Assembly (NCBI GenBank): GCA_024752435.1
Contig: CP103029.1
Location: 744,001 to 808,000 of the forward strand
Direction of reading: 5' to 3'
Source of the DNA: Allantophomopsis cytisporea
Lineage: Eukaryota > Ascomycota > Leotiomycetes > Phacidiales > Phacidiaceae
Length of the DNA stretch: 64,000 bases
Positions 23,586-35,664 of the stretch are shown piece after piece (positions within the stretch are counted from its first letter, which is position 1; every line of letters starts with the position of its first letter). The translations under genes and the position numbers were made by a program. The notes beneath the pieces are model-generated. The model was not told where the DNA came from. It searched no databases and saw only the letters and a list, made by a program, of their open reading frames with translations.

Positions 23586-24316
23586 ATATTCTGGGGGCAC
23601 TGCTGTAGGGCAGCTGTGAAGGACTGTCCGATGAACAGAGAACTGAGTGTTGAAGGATTTGAGTGCCGTCAATGGCCAGGTCACATGGGAGGTTGGTTAC
23701 TGGCTTATTTGTTACTGCACAGACATCAGATTGAGCTCGTGGCAAGCCGGCAATAATGTCCAGGGTCCTCAATCATCCCCATGTATTTTATGGATTCTGT
23801 GTTATCTAATTCCATTGGGACAAGCTCTCAGCGGAATGGATTTCTTCAGCCGGTAGCACAAAGCAACATTATGTCAGAAGGAAATGCCGTCTTCTTGAAA
23901 GGTGCGAGCGGAGTAGAATTGGGGAATTGATTTGACAAGTTGTCTCTCGTACTACTTCTGTACTGTAAGGCCGAATACAAGATAGATATCTTGGCTATGT
24001 GGGCGGACATTCTCTGGTTGATAGAGAGACGAAGAACAAATTTCTTTGGAGACTCTCGATTTTGATATATGATTAGTGAAGAATCTGTATGAGCAAAACC
24101 TGGGACTCGATCATGTGCAGTCAATGAAGAGACGAGAATCATAATCCTCAACCACTGCCTGATCTAATGAAGAGTCTCTCTCTTATCTCCCATATTCTGT
24201 ACCGCCAGCGATCGTTACCGAGACTATCAATTAGAGACAGTACCAAAGCTATTGATGTAGCACTCACTACTTAGCACAGAGCACGTACAGTCCTCCTGCT
24301 ACAGAAGACAAGCTAT

Positions 24317-24348
24317 GAGGAGCTGTGAGGAGCTGTGAGGAGCTGTGA
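24317..24348. repeat. Three tandem copies of a 10-mer, GAGGAGCTGT
   Basis: The first unit is preceded by GCTAT instead of GCTGT. No gene overlaps it. Confidence 0.7.
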
Positions 24349-25072
24349 ATGACAGGGACTCGATCGGCATGAGGGCATCGTTGAGGTGTAGTGTCTGTGA
24401 CTATCTGTGCGTTCGCAGCAACTTGCACGCTCAAACGGTCATGGTGTCAAAGACCTCGGACCCTTGAGAGTGATCCTGGATGACGCTCGGCCCTCTGGTT
24501 CTTCGATCCCTCCTTTTGCACAGCGACGGGCAGTCTTCTGGGCGAGGTCGAGTTATGATCATCGCTCAATGATAAAAACCTTCACCAAACGGAAATCGGT
24601 TTCTTTTGAGTGGAACTCTGGTTTGTAAGGGAGTCAAACTTGGATGAATGTTTTAGATGTAAGATTTTTATAATACTCCATAGTATGCTGTAACAAGGTA
24701 CAACGAGTTTTGATTTTGATTTTGATTTCGTACAATGTAACCGAGCCCATGTCTTTCTCTACCTTATTCAGCCGAGAAGCTTATTGACGATTCTGTGTAG
24801 CTTGTCTCCATAGTTGAAGCTTGTCTGACTCCTAGTAGACCGTGCCGCAGACGTTGGCAGAGTGAGAATGGAATGGACCGCTCAAGGCCCTCAATCTTCT
24901 ACCGTCTCTTTCGCTGATATGAGTGAGATGTCCAGTCCGTTCCGCCTTCACACGGTACAGTATTGTAATACCTTGCTATGCCTCTGGTTCTTCTTTTCTT
25001 GGAAGCTACCATAGTCCCTGATGATGTGTAATGTATGTCCGGAGTGTTGCATAAGTACAAATAAATATATTC

Positions 25073-25100
25073 ATGCATGTATGTACATACATACATGCAT
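25073..25100. repeat. Perfect 12-bp inverted repeat with 4-nt spacer
   Basis: ATGCATGTATGT (25073-25084) and its exact complement ACATACATGCAT (25089-25100) flank ACAT. The sequence is a TATG/CATA-type microsatellite and may simply be a palindromic simple repeat. Confidence 0.8.
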
Positions 25101-28100
25101 ACTGCAGAGCGGCCCTGGTGTACTCCGTATTCTAGTAGAATTGAGAAAAGTGACCTGCTTATTCATAGGTACGGTTAAGGTCCTTGGTGACTGGGATGGC
25201 TGGTACTGGTAACAAACGAAACTGGGCGTGGAACTTGCATGGCCCTGCTGTGTGGATGCTGTGTTTCATATGTGCTTGTTATCGATAGAGGAGAGCACAC
25301 CATCACCACTTACAATACCTCTCTCATGCCTCATTCATGAATTTATGATAGTTTTCAATACAAAGCTTATAATTTGTTTCGAACGAAATATCATCAATAA
25401 TAAATACTAAGCAGCAACATATCGACTATCAGTTAGCTTCTGCTTCCTACAATGCGGGTATAGCGATAGACATATGTACTGTCAACGAGCCAAGTCACCC
25501 ATCTGTTTGCCGTATGACATCCAAGCTTCTGCACCTTTAATATGATCTTCATTCTAAGGCTCTTTCGGAGCTCCAAATGTGTGCTCGACGGATCTTGAGG
25601 CTTGCTCGTCTCTCAAACCCGGCATAAACAACTACGATAGTCGCTTGTATGGCATATCAGCTACTGCGTTCTCCTCGTCGCTCAGACAGTATCTATTATC
25701 AATGAAGCACAACTAACCCTACTCAGGCTTACAAACTACCTTGTATGCAAATAGATATTATGTACAAAATATGTACGCTCGAATCTATCCTGCCTAAATA
25801 CTTTCTGTGGTGTAGCATACATTCTTTCATTGATTAACCTACATACTGTTACATCGTGACATCGAACTCCGCCATGCCACTTCACTTATCTCCTGCTCAC
25901 TGGAAAAGTCACTCATCACACTCGTATTCATACATGCGAGGATTGACTCCGTAGACGTATCGTCGTTTAAAGCTGGTGTGACCTTACATTACGGGGAGAT
26001 ACTTACACGTCTATTCACCACCAGCACTATGTAGCCATGAGACTTCCAATATAGACGAATAGGAATCAACACCTACAAACCCAAGATCCATGACTATTAC
26101 CATTCTCCCTCAAGGGTGACAAAGCACAATTGAAACAGACTAAACTTGCAACTAACAGCACGTTTCGGGCCGGGGAATACAACTCGTGGATCCATCCCAT
26201 CACTGGCTCTGCGTTGCCAACAATCCTTACAGTTCTAACACTTGCTCCAGATGCAAATACTCTTCCACTCAAGTGTTTATCGAGTCCTTTGGACTATCAT
26301 CACCACTGCAGGAACGTATTTTGTGCATGAAAGAAGCATGAGTCGAAGGCTCGCTGAACTCCGCAAGCTGGCGATGATTGGATGAAAGAATCAACCCGAT
26401 GATGTTTCCAAAAGCGATCTCTGCTCCGTCGATCCAAAAACTAATATATCACACTCTGCAGAACCACGAGGCAAGGGAAATATCTGATCGCAGCAACCTC
26501 GAGGGTAACCTCAAGGGTTGCTTCCTTCAAAGGCCGCCCTGAATCGCACTCACCGCTAATGAATTATTTGTACAACTGTGACGTCGAGATTCTTCGTGAC
26601 CTGTCGAACCTGTACGGGTGACCCAGAGCGATGGGTGCAAATCCCGAGGCTTCGTCTATGGTGATAACTCAACACTTATGATAAATGCCCTCTTAAAGTG
26701 CAAGGAGAACGTTTCTGATGAGAATTTGGGAGTCGGAGAATTCCAGTCCCATGGAAATGAGATGAGATGATACTTAGGCCCAGGAAAATGCGGCACCGTA
26801 CTGTCTCGCACCTGCAAAAGCGATCTAGGCTGCTGATCTCTCATGTCTAAGCGCACAGTGGGAAGATGCGCCTAAATACATTCAGGAACGAGGTAGTTGT
26901 CCGTTCAGTTGAGATAAGGTGGTAGAGTTACAATGGCATTTGTATTGCCAGAGCAAAGGTCCGAGTTTGCATGCCAATATATAGCTAAAAGAAAGTCATG
27001 CATATGCTTACTTTTTAAGTACAACTATTCTAACCACGTTCGACTTCTATTCATTAAGGAGATTCCCCCTTTTACGCAATAATAGGTTCCGCGCCCGTAT
27101 TTCTTCAGTATGTCAGACACAAAGCAACAATACCAAGCTTTTGTGAAGGCGACGCCCCACCGTGCGTTGCTGAGATAAATTGAGGTCCCACTCTTGCTGC
27201 CAGGCACAGTCGCAAAGACACTCGTACCGTTGCACCGAGGCATCCACCCTTGCCATCTCAATCCACCAACATCCTCTCAATTCCCTCCATGAACCTCTCA
27301 CTACACCCCACAACACTCCGTATTCTGCATGGGAATCTTGCTACATGGCAGTGACAGCTGCCAGATTCATTCTTCTGTCAATCATGTGCACATCTCATCC
27401 TCACGCCAAGCGAACACGATTGAAATCGGAGACTCAGATTCCATCCCGGCTCTCCCACTGATGTAGAAAGTCCATCTTGCGTCACGTAGATTGCGCCCAG
27501 CATCAGCACCAGGCATTTCCCGATGAGCGGACTGAGAGATTGCGGAACGGAGTCCAGAGATATCTTTGTGCCAGATAGATGAACGACAGCGGGCTGAGGG
27601 CTCTAATTCCTTCCACCTGTTGACCCGGTATTGGATTTACGTCGTTAGGTGTTCCACACTCTCGTAGGGCTCTCCAGAGAGGTACCGGTAGACAGAGAAG
27701 CTTCGTTGAAATAGATCAAACATCTGCTCAGACCCCGACAATGCTTTTTTCCTCTCTTCCAAGGCTTTTTTCATCGCGGGATCCGGATGCTGGCTGTTGG
27801 GCTGAGTTTGAATAAATAAAACTGGGGAAGGGGCTGACAGGAGGAAGACTGGTAGTTTGTGCCTTTAAGGTACATATTAGAGATCCTTTATCATTCATCC
27901 TACCCCATACTTCGTGCTATATGATTCTATTGTTAACTTCCAAACCTGTGGATACTCGAGTGAAGCTTGCATGATCGGCTCTAACCTTCCAAGTAATAAA
28001 TTCTCCACAGAACCTCCTAGTACGTATCAGAGTATTTGTCATCTGTGATATCATTTCAATTCTCTGACAGGTGGAAAGAATGATGATTCTCGAAGAAATG

Positions 28101-28277
28101 CCCACGTGACTTTATCTATGCCAGCCACGTGCTCGAGATAGAACTCGGCTTGCCTCGGGCCTGAGGATTCGGTATAGCAGGTACTAGTATGCATTAGGAA
28201 ACTCACAGCATGTACAACCACGAGCGAACACGACCAAAGCAAAATACTCTCCCAAAGTGCTTCTGAACGACTTCTTT

Positions 28278-30260
28278 ATGTTCAGTATCTTCACAGCAGC
28301 TAAACTACTGCGTCCTGTCACAAGTCACATCTGGCCTGCCTCGCAGTCAAGGATGCTCATTCGAACAATGGCGTCCACAAGTACACCACGTGATCCCAAT
28401 ACATTGTCGAACTACAACGACTATAGAACGAAGCACACAATTGCAGATCTTGCAATTGATTTCAAAGCCCAAAAACTTAGTGGGACTGTTACCCTTGAGC
28501 TCGAATCTATCTCCGGTATCGCTGAGGAAATCATCCTCGATACCAGCTTCTTAGATATCAAGGGAATTAAGGTCAATGGCGAGAAAAGTACCAGATGGGC
28601 GCTCAAGGCTCGCTCCGAGCCATATGGTAGCCCTTTGATCGTAAAGGTGCCAGGAGGGGCTTCAAAGGGAAGTATCACTTCTCTAGCTATCGATGTATCC
28701 ACAACCGAGAAATGCACGGCATTGCAATGGATGACGCCAGCTCAGACTTCCAACAAGAAGTTCCCATATATGTTCTCTCAGTGCCAAGCTATTCACAACC
28801 GCTCTATTTTCCCATGCCAGGATACTCCGGATGTCAAGAGTACCTACGATTTCAAAATCCGCTCGCCACTCCCAGTCATTGCATCGGGTATCCCAACGGG
28901 CGCCAAGAACTTCCAGGCTGGCAAGGATGGCGAGACAGGAACTCTGCAGTACACTTTTCACCAGGAGATCCCTATGCCTTCGTACTTGTTTGCCCTAGCT
29001 TCTGGAGATATCGCTACGGCATCTATTGGGCCTCGTAGTGTAGTAGCTACTGGTCCGGAAGAGCTCATGGCTGCAAAGTGGGAGCTGGAAGAAGATACCG
29101 AGAAATTCATCCAGGTTGCGGAGAACTTGATCTTTCCTTATGCCTGGACTCAATATAATGTATTGAGTCTCCCCAGCAGCTTTCCTTATGGTGGCATGGA
29201 GAATCCTATTTTTACCTTCGCCACGCCAACGATTATCTCTGGTGACAGAGAGAATGTAGATGTTATTGCTCATGAGTTGGCACATAGCTGGAGTGGTAAC
29301 CTCGTTAGTAATGCAAGTTGGGAGCATTTGTGAGTTATCATATTCTTTTGATAGGTGCTTCAATTTTTTTCAATACTAATTTGAAATAGCTGGCTGAATG
29401 AGGGTTGGACTACCTACACCGAAAGACGCATACAAATGGCAGTCCACGGTGAGCCACACAGAGATTTCTCAGCTATCATCGGTTGGAAGGCATTGGCCGA
29501 TTCCGTTGACCAATTCGGACATGACCATGAATTTACCAAGCTGGTCATTGACCTTAAGGGCAAAGATCCCGACGATGCCTTTTCCTCCATCCCCTACGAG
29601 AAGGGTTTCCATTTCCTGTACTACCTTGAAAAGCTTGTAGGTATCAAGAAATGGGATCAGTTCATCCCACATTACTTCACAAAGTGGCAGAAGAAATCCG
29701 TCGACTCCTTTGAATTCAAGAAGACGTTATTGGATTTTTTCGAGAAAGATGGCGAGGCGAAGAAGGCACTTGAGAAGGTCGACTGGGACACATGGTTCTA
29801 CAAACCCGGCATGCCACCAAAGCCTGACTTCGACACCAGCATGGTGGATGTGTGCTACGCCCTCGCCCAGAAGTGGGAATCCAAGGACTACTCCCCCTCT
29901 TCATCCGACATCAAAGGCCTAACCGCCAATCAAGTGGTCGTCTTCCTTGAGAAAATCCAGCTCGCACCTGCCCTCTCCCCCGCACAAAGTCAGGCCATGG
30001 GCTCCGCCTACTCTCTCATCAACACGCAGAACGTAGAGCTCTCCTCTCGTTACTTCCAGATCGGCCTCAAGGCACAGGACAAGACCGTTTACGAACCGAC
30101 GGCTGAGCTCCTCGGTAAGGTTGGCAGGATGAAATTTGTTAGGCCTCTATACCGCGCTCTTGTTAAGGTTGATCGAAAGCTTGCCCTTGAAACATTCGAG
30201 AAGAATAAGGATTTCTACCACCCTATTTGTAGAGGAATGGTGGAGAAGGATCTAGCGTAG
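28278..30260 (+). CDS. Leukotriene A4 hydrolase/aminopeptidase (peptidase M1)
   Basis: A zinc aminopeptidase with probable epoxide-hydrolase activity, homologous to yeast Lap2/LTA4H. Predicted exons are 28278-29329 and 29390-30260 (640 aa); the 60-nt intron splits the codon before WLNEGWTTY. The zinc site HELAH (His332, Glu333, His336) and Glu355 (18 residues later) are intact; GGMEN precedes them, and the proton-donor Tyr420 lies in PYEKGF. The C-terminal helical LTA4H domain is complete. A second Met in MASTSTPRD (ATG at 28368) would give 610 aa, the normal family length. The 30 extra N-terminal residues are basic and hydrophobic with no acidic residue, like a mitochondrial presequence. Dual targeting by alternative starts is possible but inferred. 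Confidence 0.95.
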
Positions 30261-30989
30261 GCTAAGAATACAAAGCTTAGCTTTATACTAAACTTTGTTA
30301 GCATTGTAGGAAACGAGCATGATGCTGAATGTCATGGGTGCTGTGAGAACGATGAAAAATTAAAATGGATAAGAATAGGCCTGAACGGTATGAAAATTCC
30401 TCCATTTATGTTACGACTTCTGAATCGGTGATATTGTGGTTTCTTTCGAAAAAATGGATTTAAATTTACCTCAATATCGATTTTGATGACAGATGCACCA
30501 TATATTCCCACGAGAACTTGTGGTTTATCTTGGTTGTTCAGAGTGTTGGTTGAATTTTGTACAAAATTAGTTTCTACTCATAAGAATTTGAATTACCATA
30601 TCAATAAGTATGTCGAATATCTTGCGTGCGTTTACCCACACCTCATCAATGATTAAAAGTTGGTCAGTACCATTAATATAATACATTACATCTTCCAGTT
30701 TTCCTTATATGATCTCGACTTTTGTCTTGTCCTTTGTCACCAGCCTGAGAAACAAACAGATGTGACAGGAATCAAAGGTTCCCTCGGCTATATGCAAAGT
30801 ACCCAGGCACAAGTACAACGTCACGTCACATTGTCTCTGACCCCGCAGATCATATATTAAAGATAAAGATGTCGATCAAAGAGGTAGGTGCCTCGAAGTC
30901 ATTGTATACATATATAAATGATAGTTTCCTCTCATTGTGTTTCTCATATTTGATGGAGAGATTTCACTCTCCTCAGAAGCTATCCAACA
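30261..30989. other. Spacer between peptidase and GH92 genes
   Basis: This 729-bp interval between two same-strand genes has no supportable coding region. It should hold the peptidase 3' UTR and the mannosidase promoter. Confidence 0.6.
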
Positions 30990-33640
30990 ATGGTCCTCAT
31001 AAGTCCCATCAAATTGAGCCTCGCTATCTTTCTATGTCATGTCAGAGCATTCACCTTTCAAAACTCTTCATCATTTGATGTCTTCGATTACATCGACCAA
31101 TTGATTGGTACAGACAATGGTGGCAATGTATTCGCAGGGGCAACTCTCCCATACAGCATGGCCAAAGCCGTCGCCGATGTTGATGGTCAAAATACAGCAG
31201 GTTTCTCAACAGACGGTAGCAACGTGACAGGCTTCTCACACATGCATGATTCTGGCACAGGAGGAAACCCGTCCTTAGGAAACTTTCCACTCTTCCCACA
31301 ATACTGCCCAGATGATATCCTAGACAACTGCAATTTTCCTAAAGCTGCAAGGGCAACGCCATATATTAATGAATCGGTGATAGCATCTCCAGGATACTTC
31401 TCCTTGAGTTTGGTTAGTGGCATCACAGCTGATATGACAGTCACTGAACACACAGCTCTATACCGATTCTCATTCCCGCCTGCCGAGCTGGAATCTGGAA
31501 CGCCGCTTAGTCCATTAATCCTTTTGGATTTGACTGACCTCAATGCCAGTCGGCAGAACGCATCCGTAAGCGTAGATGATACCGGGAGAATCAAAGGGAA
31601 CGGCACTTTCTTCCCAAGTTTTGGAGACGGCACATTTGTACTTCACTTCTGTGCTGATTTTGCGGGGGCGTCAATCCGAGATAGCGGGATATTCGTGAAT
31701 AATCGAGCTGGCACGCAGCCTAAAGACCTCTTCGTCACTCGAGGAATTAATCTCTACTACATTGAAGCAGGTAGTTTTGTCAGATTCAATGGGTCTGCAA
31801 ATTCGACTATCAGTGCAAGAGTTGGCGTCAGCTTTATCAGTGCAGATCAAGCTTGCCAAAATGCCGAGACTGAAATCCCGGGTCCTGAATGGGACTTCGA
31901 AGGCGTTAAAAAAAGTGCCGAAGATGCTTGGAGGCAGAAATTGAGTATTGTCTCGATCGTACCTGGTGGTGCAGATGATAATCTCCAAACTAGCTTCTGG
32001 AGCGCTATATATCGCACAATGATGTCGCCGCAGGATTATTCGGGCGAGAATCCCCTTTGGCAGAGTACTGAGCCTTATTTTGACTCTTTCTATTGGTGAG
32101 TGCTGCTTGTTTCGTAATTTGAACTATAGTATAAAGACTCCCATCTGTTCTGATTTCAATCTTAACTTATGTCTTTCCATGAGATAAATGACTCGATATC
32201 AGTAAGCAAGTTTCGTATATTGAAACATGATTCTCTGAAAATAAGTCGAATGATTGCTCATATAACTGATTTGAGTTTTGTGGGTTGTATTCTCCTCGTT
32301 TCAGATCTAACACCAATGATATAGTATATGGGATGCATTTCGATCTCAGCTTCCATTCCTCACAATTGTGGATCCCGTCACACTATCAAAAATGATTCGG
32401 AGTCTTCTTGATACCTACAAGCATCTTGGGTGGCTCCCTGACTGCCGAATGAGTCTCTGCAAAGGGTTCACTCAAGGCGGCTCGAACGCAGATGTGGTTC
32501 TGGCCGATGCATATGTCAAGAATCTCACCGGTGGAATAGACTGGAATCTAGCCTACGAAGCTGTGGTGAATGATGCCGAGAATGAGCCGCTGGACTGGTC
32601 GAATGAAGGTCGTGGTGGCTTAGTGAGTTGGAAAACCTTAGACTATATCCCTTATCTCGATTTCGATTATCTTGGCTTCGGCACCAACTCGCGGAGCATC
32701 TCGAGGACTCTTGAGTATTCGTATAATGATTTCTGCGTTGCTACTCTTGGGAAAGCACTGGGGAAAAACTATACAACATACTTGTCAAGAGCGAATAATT
32801 GGCAAAATCTTTTCAAGTCCGACCAGACTTCCTATATAAATGGGACAGATACTGGTTTTGTAGGCTTCCTACAACCAAAATACCTGAACCAAACCTGGGG
32901 TTTCCAGGACCCCTACTTATGTAGTCCCCTTCAAGGATTTTGCTCCTTGACATCTAATCCCTCCGAAACATTCGAATCTAGTATCTGGGAATATCAATTG
33001 TGTGTTCTTCCTCCCTCCTTCAAACACAACTAACAGCTACAGTTTCGTGCCGCAAGATATGTCCACATTAATAACCCAACTCGGCGGTCCAACATCATTT
33101 ATCTCCCGCCTCGATTATCTGCACGAGTCTGGCCTCACAGATATCGGAAATGAGATATCGTTCCTAACAGTCTTCCAATACCACTTCGCCGGCCGTCCCG
33201 GGCTGTCCGCAAAGCGCGCGCACTACTATGTCCCCGCAGAATTCAATGCGTCAACAACCGGCCTCCCTGGCAACGACGACACTGGTGCCATGGCATCTTT
33301 CACGGCATTCGTCCTGATGGGGCTATTCCCCAACTCAGGTCAGAACGTTTACCTGATTACGCCGCCATATTTTGAATCGTTGAGCTTCACCAATCCAGTA
33401 ACAAATAAGACGGCTACAATTAGAAACACTAATTTTGATCCGAGCTACGAGGCCATCTATATTCAGAACGCAACATTGGATGGGGTAGCTTATACACGGA
33501 ATTGGATCGGTCATGAATTCTTTACGGAGGGTGGGGTACTGGAACTTACGCTTGGTACAGTGGAAAGTAGCTGGGGGACTGGAGAAGCGGATTTGCCGCC
33601 GAGCATGGGGGTTGGAGTTATAAATTTGGAAATCATTTAA
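30990..33640 (+). CDS. Secreted GH92 alpha-1,2-mannosidase
   Basis: A calcium-dependent exo-mannosidase that trims alpha-mannosides of glycoproteins or cell-wall mannan. Predicted exons are 30990-32095, 32325-32999 and 33043-33640 (792 aa); introns are 229 and 43 nt. The N-terminus (IKLSLAIFLCHVRAF) is a signal peptide, and many N-x-S/T sequons fit secretion. Family motifs in order: YIDQLIGTDNGGNVFAGATLP, GFSHMHDSGTGG, FYCIWDAFRSQ (joined across intron 1), GFTQGGSNADVVLADAY, FFVPQDM (joined across intron 2) and GNDDTGAMAS (about 670-679), whose aspartates serve as the catalytic base region in known GH92 enzymes. The length suits the family. Intron 1 is far longer than the others in the window. 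Linkage specificity cannot be read from sequence. Confidence 0.93.
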
Positions 33641-34499
33641 AGTAGCAGTCATGATCAGTTAGCGACTCAAAGCAAAACGAATGAGTCTGGCTTATTTTGA
33701 AGAGATCTTTGGTATTTCACAAACCTAGGGAAGGCGACAATGCAGTGTAGGCGGACATAGGAACTACATTTGATTCTCGTCCTTGCGTCTGGGACTTCTC
33801 TCATTTTTGATTCAGATAATACAGTTTTCAATTAGCAGATATCGATTGTCTGAGGTTTCGATGCCAGGAATATGGAAACAAAGACCTTTCTTACCATATT
33901 GAGTAGGACTAGCATGAGAATAGACAAGGCGAAATTGTAGTTACGAATTAAGGAAAGCATAAGATCGATGTGTATCAATAAGAAGCTGTCTACCAAGATA
34001 GCTCTCTCTCGGCTTTCGAAACACCTGCCTTGGAAAAGCAATAGAAACGAATATTCAAGGGGCTCATCTTGGGATGTTATGGACTTCATCTGATGATCGA
34101 AAGATAATCGAGTATCAGGTGTTCTTGATAAATCGAGTATGCGAGACAGTGATGAAACATGTTTCTCATTGAATCCTGGTGGGAATTTTGTGTGCCGAAA
34201 TTTCCTTGAAGGAATTGTTTCTTCTGGATCTTAATCGGGACTCTTGACAGCACTATTACTTCGACGGAGGTTCACTGGTATGATTTAAGTATTTGCCTGA
34301 CACTAGTTATGAACATGAGCAAGTAAGCTTTTATTGCCGATTAGGAATATGAGTTCATGCGTACTGACAGGGATTTACTTGTTGTAGTACTGTCACGTCT
34401 TATAATGTTTCCATACTCCTTGCCAGAAGCGCTGGTCGAAATTGAATACTTTTTTTGAAGCCTACAACTTAATCTGCTAAAACTTCGCAGCCCCATACT
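33641..34499. other. Convergent spacer between GH92 and HD-domain genes
   Basis: No gene is supported. An 85-codon hydrophobic open frame on the minus strand (33832-34089) has no recognised family and no splice context. Confidence 0.5.
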
Positions 34500-35228
34500 T
34501 CACATAAATTTCCTCGACTCACCCAAAGAGTCCTCAAGAAAATCGATGGGCTTCTTGCCCTTGGAATTATAACCCTCAACATACCTATCCCCAAAATCAC
34601 ACAAAAAGTTATCATACGTCGCCTCAGGCTTTCTCACACATAATCCACAAAGCGTCTCTTTGACGCCTTTTTCAAAATCACCTCGCGGTACCTCCCTACT
34701 AATCTCTCTGAATTCCTCTTCGCTCACTAATCCCCCCGGCGGTAAGAGGGGGCCCGCGAAATCCGTCATGATTCCCAGGCATGTCAACGCGACGATAGGT
34801 CTACCGTAGGTGGCGATGGAAACCGATGTGTGGAGTGCAATTGAATCCCATACCTCCTGCTTCTTGTCCTGGGACCAGCTTGGTGCATGCTTGCTCAGGA
34901 AGTCCACAGCGATATTGGCACCGTCGACTTCGAAGCGCTTTTCAGCGGAAATCAGGTTTGTATCTAGTGACCAGCCCATGTCATGCAGCAGAGTGGCTAT
35001 CATCAGCGATTCGGGCTCAACAGTTGAGAGGTTCGGCACTCTTGGACGGATGATGAGACTAAAGAGAGTGCTTCGAATGACATGGTAGGACATATCAATT
35101 GCTAGGTATTGCTGAAGGAAAGAAAAGGCGGCAAGGGTGAGGGTCGTTCGAGGAATGGTTACACCAGCTATGCGGCGACCAAGAAAGTTGGTAAGGTCTT
35201 GGGACATTGTGTCGGTAGCAATTGCCAA
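34500..35228 (-). CDS. HD-domain hydrolase, cyanamide hydratase-like
   Basis: A single-exon 242-aa metal-dependent HD-domain protein, similar in size and layout to the fungal cyanamide hydratase (Ddi2/3, urea hydro-lyase) group. The metal ligands expected for the fold are visible: His49 (MSYHVIRSTL), His82-Asp83 (LLHDMGW), His133 (ALHTS) and Asp156 (MTDFAGP). A second Met (MSQDLT, residue 8) is an alternative start. The gene is divergent from a Zn2Cys6 regulator, with 436 bp between the start codons. Known relatives hydrate cyanamide to urea, but many fungal members have unknown substrates, so the reaction here is not certain. Confidence 0.82.
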   Translation of the reverse strand: MAIATDTMSQDLTNFLGRRIAGVTIPRTTLTLAAFSFLQQYLAIDMSYHVIRSTLFSLIIRPRVPNLSTVEPESLMIATLLHDMGWSLDTNLISAEKRFEVDGANIAVDFLSKHAPSWSQDKKQEVWDSIALHTSVSIATYGRPIVALTCLGIMTDFAGPLLPPGGLVSEEEFREISREVPRGDFEKGVKETLCGLCVRKPEATYDNFLCDFGDRYVEGYNSKGKKPIDFLEDSLGESRKFM

Positions 35229-35664
35229 AAAACAGAGCGTTGGGATGGGAATGAATATGGAATTGGAGATGGAAATAGAAAAGTGAGAGAATAGTTACTC
35301 AGGATCAAGCATTTATTAACAATCTGATCTGCTTACCTTAGTAACATAACTTTGTCATAAACTAAACATCGCATGTGAAATAGCTGGCCATCTTCACGAA
35401 ATACATGCAATTGTTTGGTTGTTGGCTGTAGGGTATGCAACACGGAATATGGAGAACGGAGGAATGTAATCGGCTGAAGATGCCATCCGCATAACTTCGA
35501 ATCCGCTTATACTTTCCATCCGTAGCGTTTCCACTTACACCATTTCATATGCTGATATCTTCTCATTCTTATTAGACCTCGACAATTCAGTACGACCATT
35601 TTCTATACAAGCAATAAGTCTTCTGCTGATCTCAAATATTTCTTATCTCGACTGCGACGATAAC

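Larger units (their letters stand above)
23033..28277. other. 5.2-kb divergent interval without a recognisable gene
   Basis: It separates two divergent genes (the septation protein and the LTA4H-like peptidase), so it must hold both promoters. No coding region could be supported; the best open frames (23448-23756, 27180-27461) lack any family signature. Small repeats are visible: three near-copies of an 11-mer around AGCCCTGTC (23555-23585), three copies of GAGGAGCTGT (24317-24348) and a perfect inverted repeat at 25073-25100. Confidence 0.5.
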
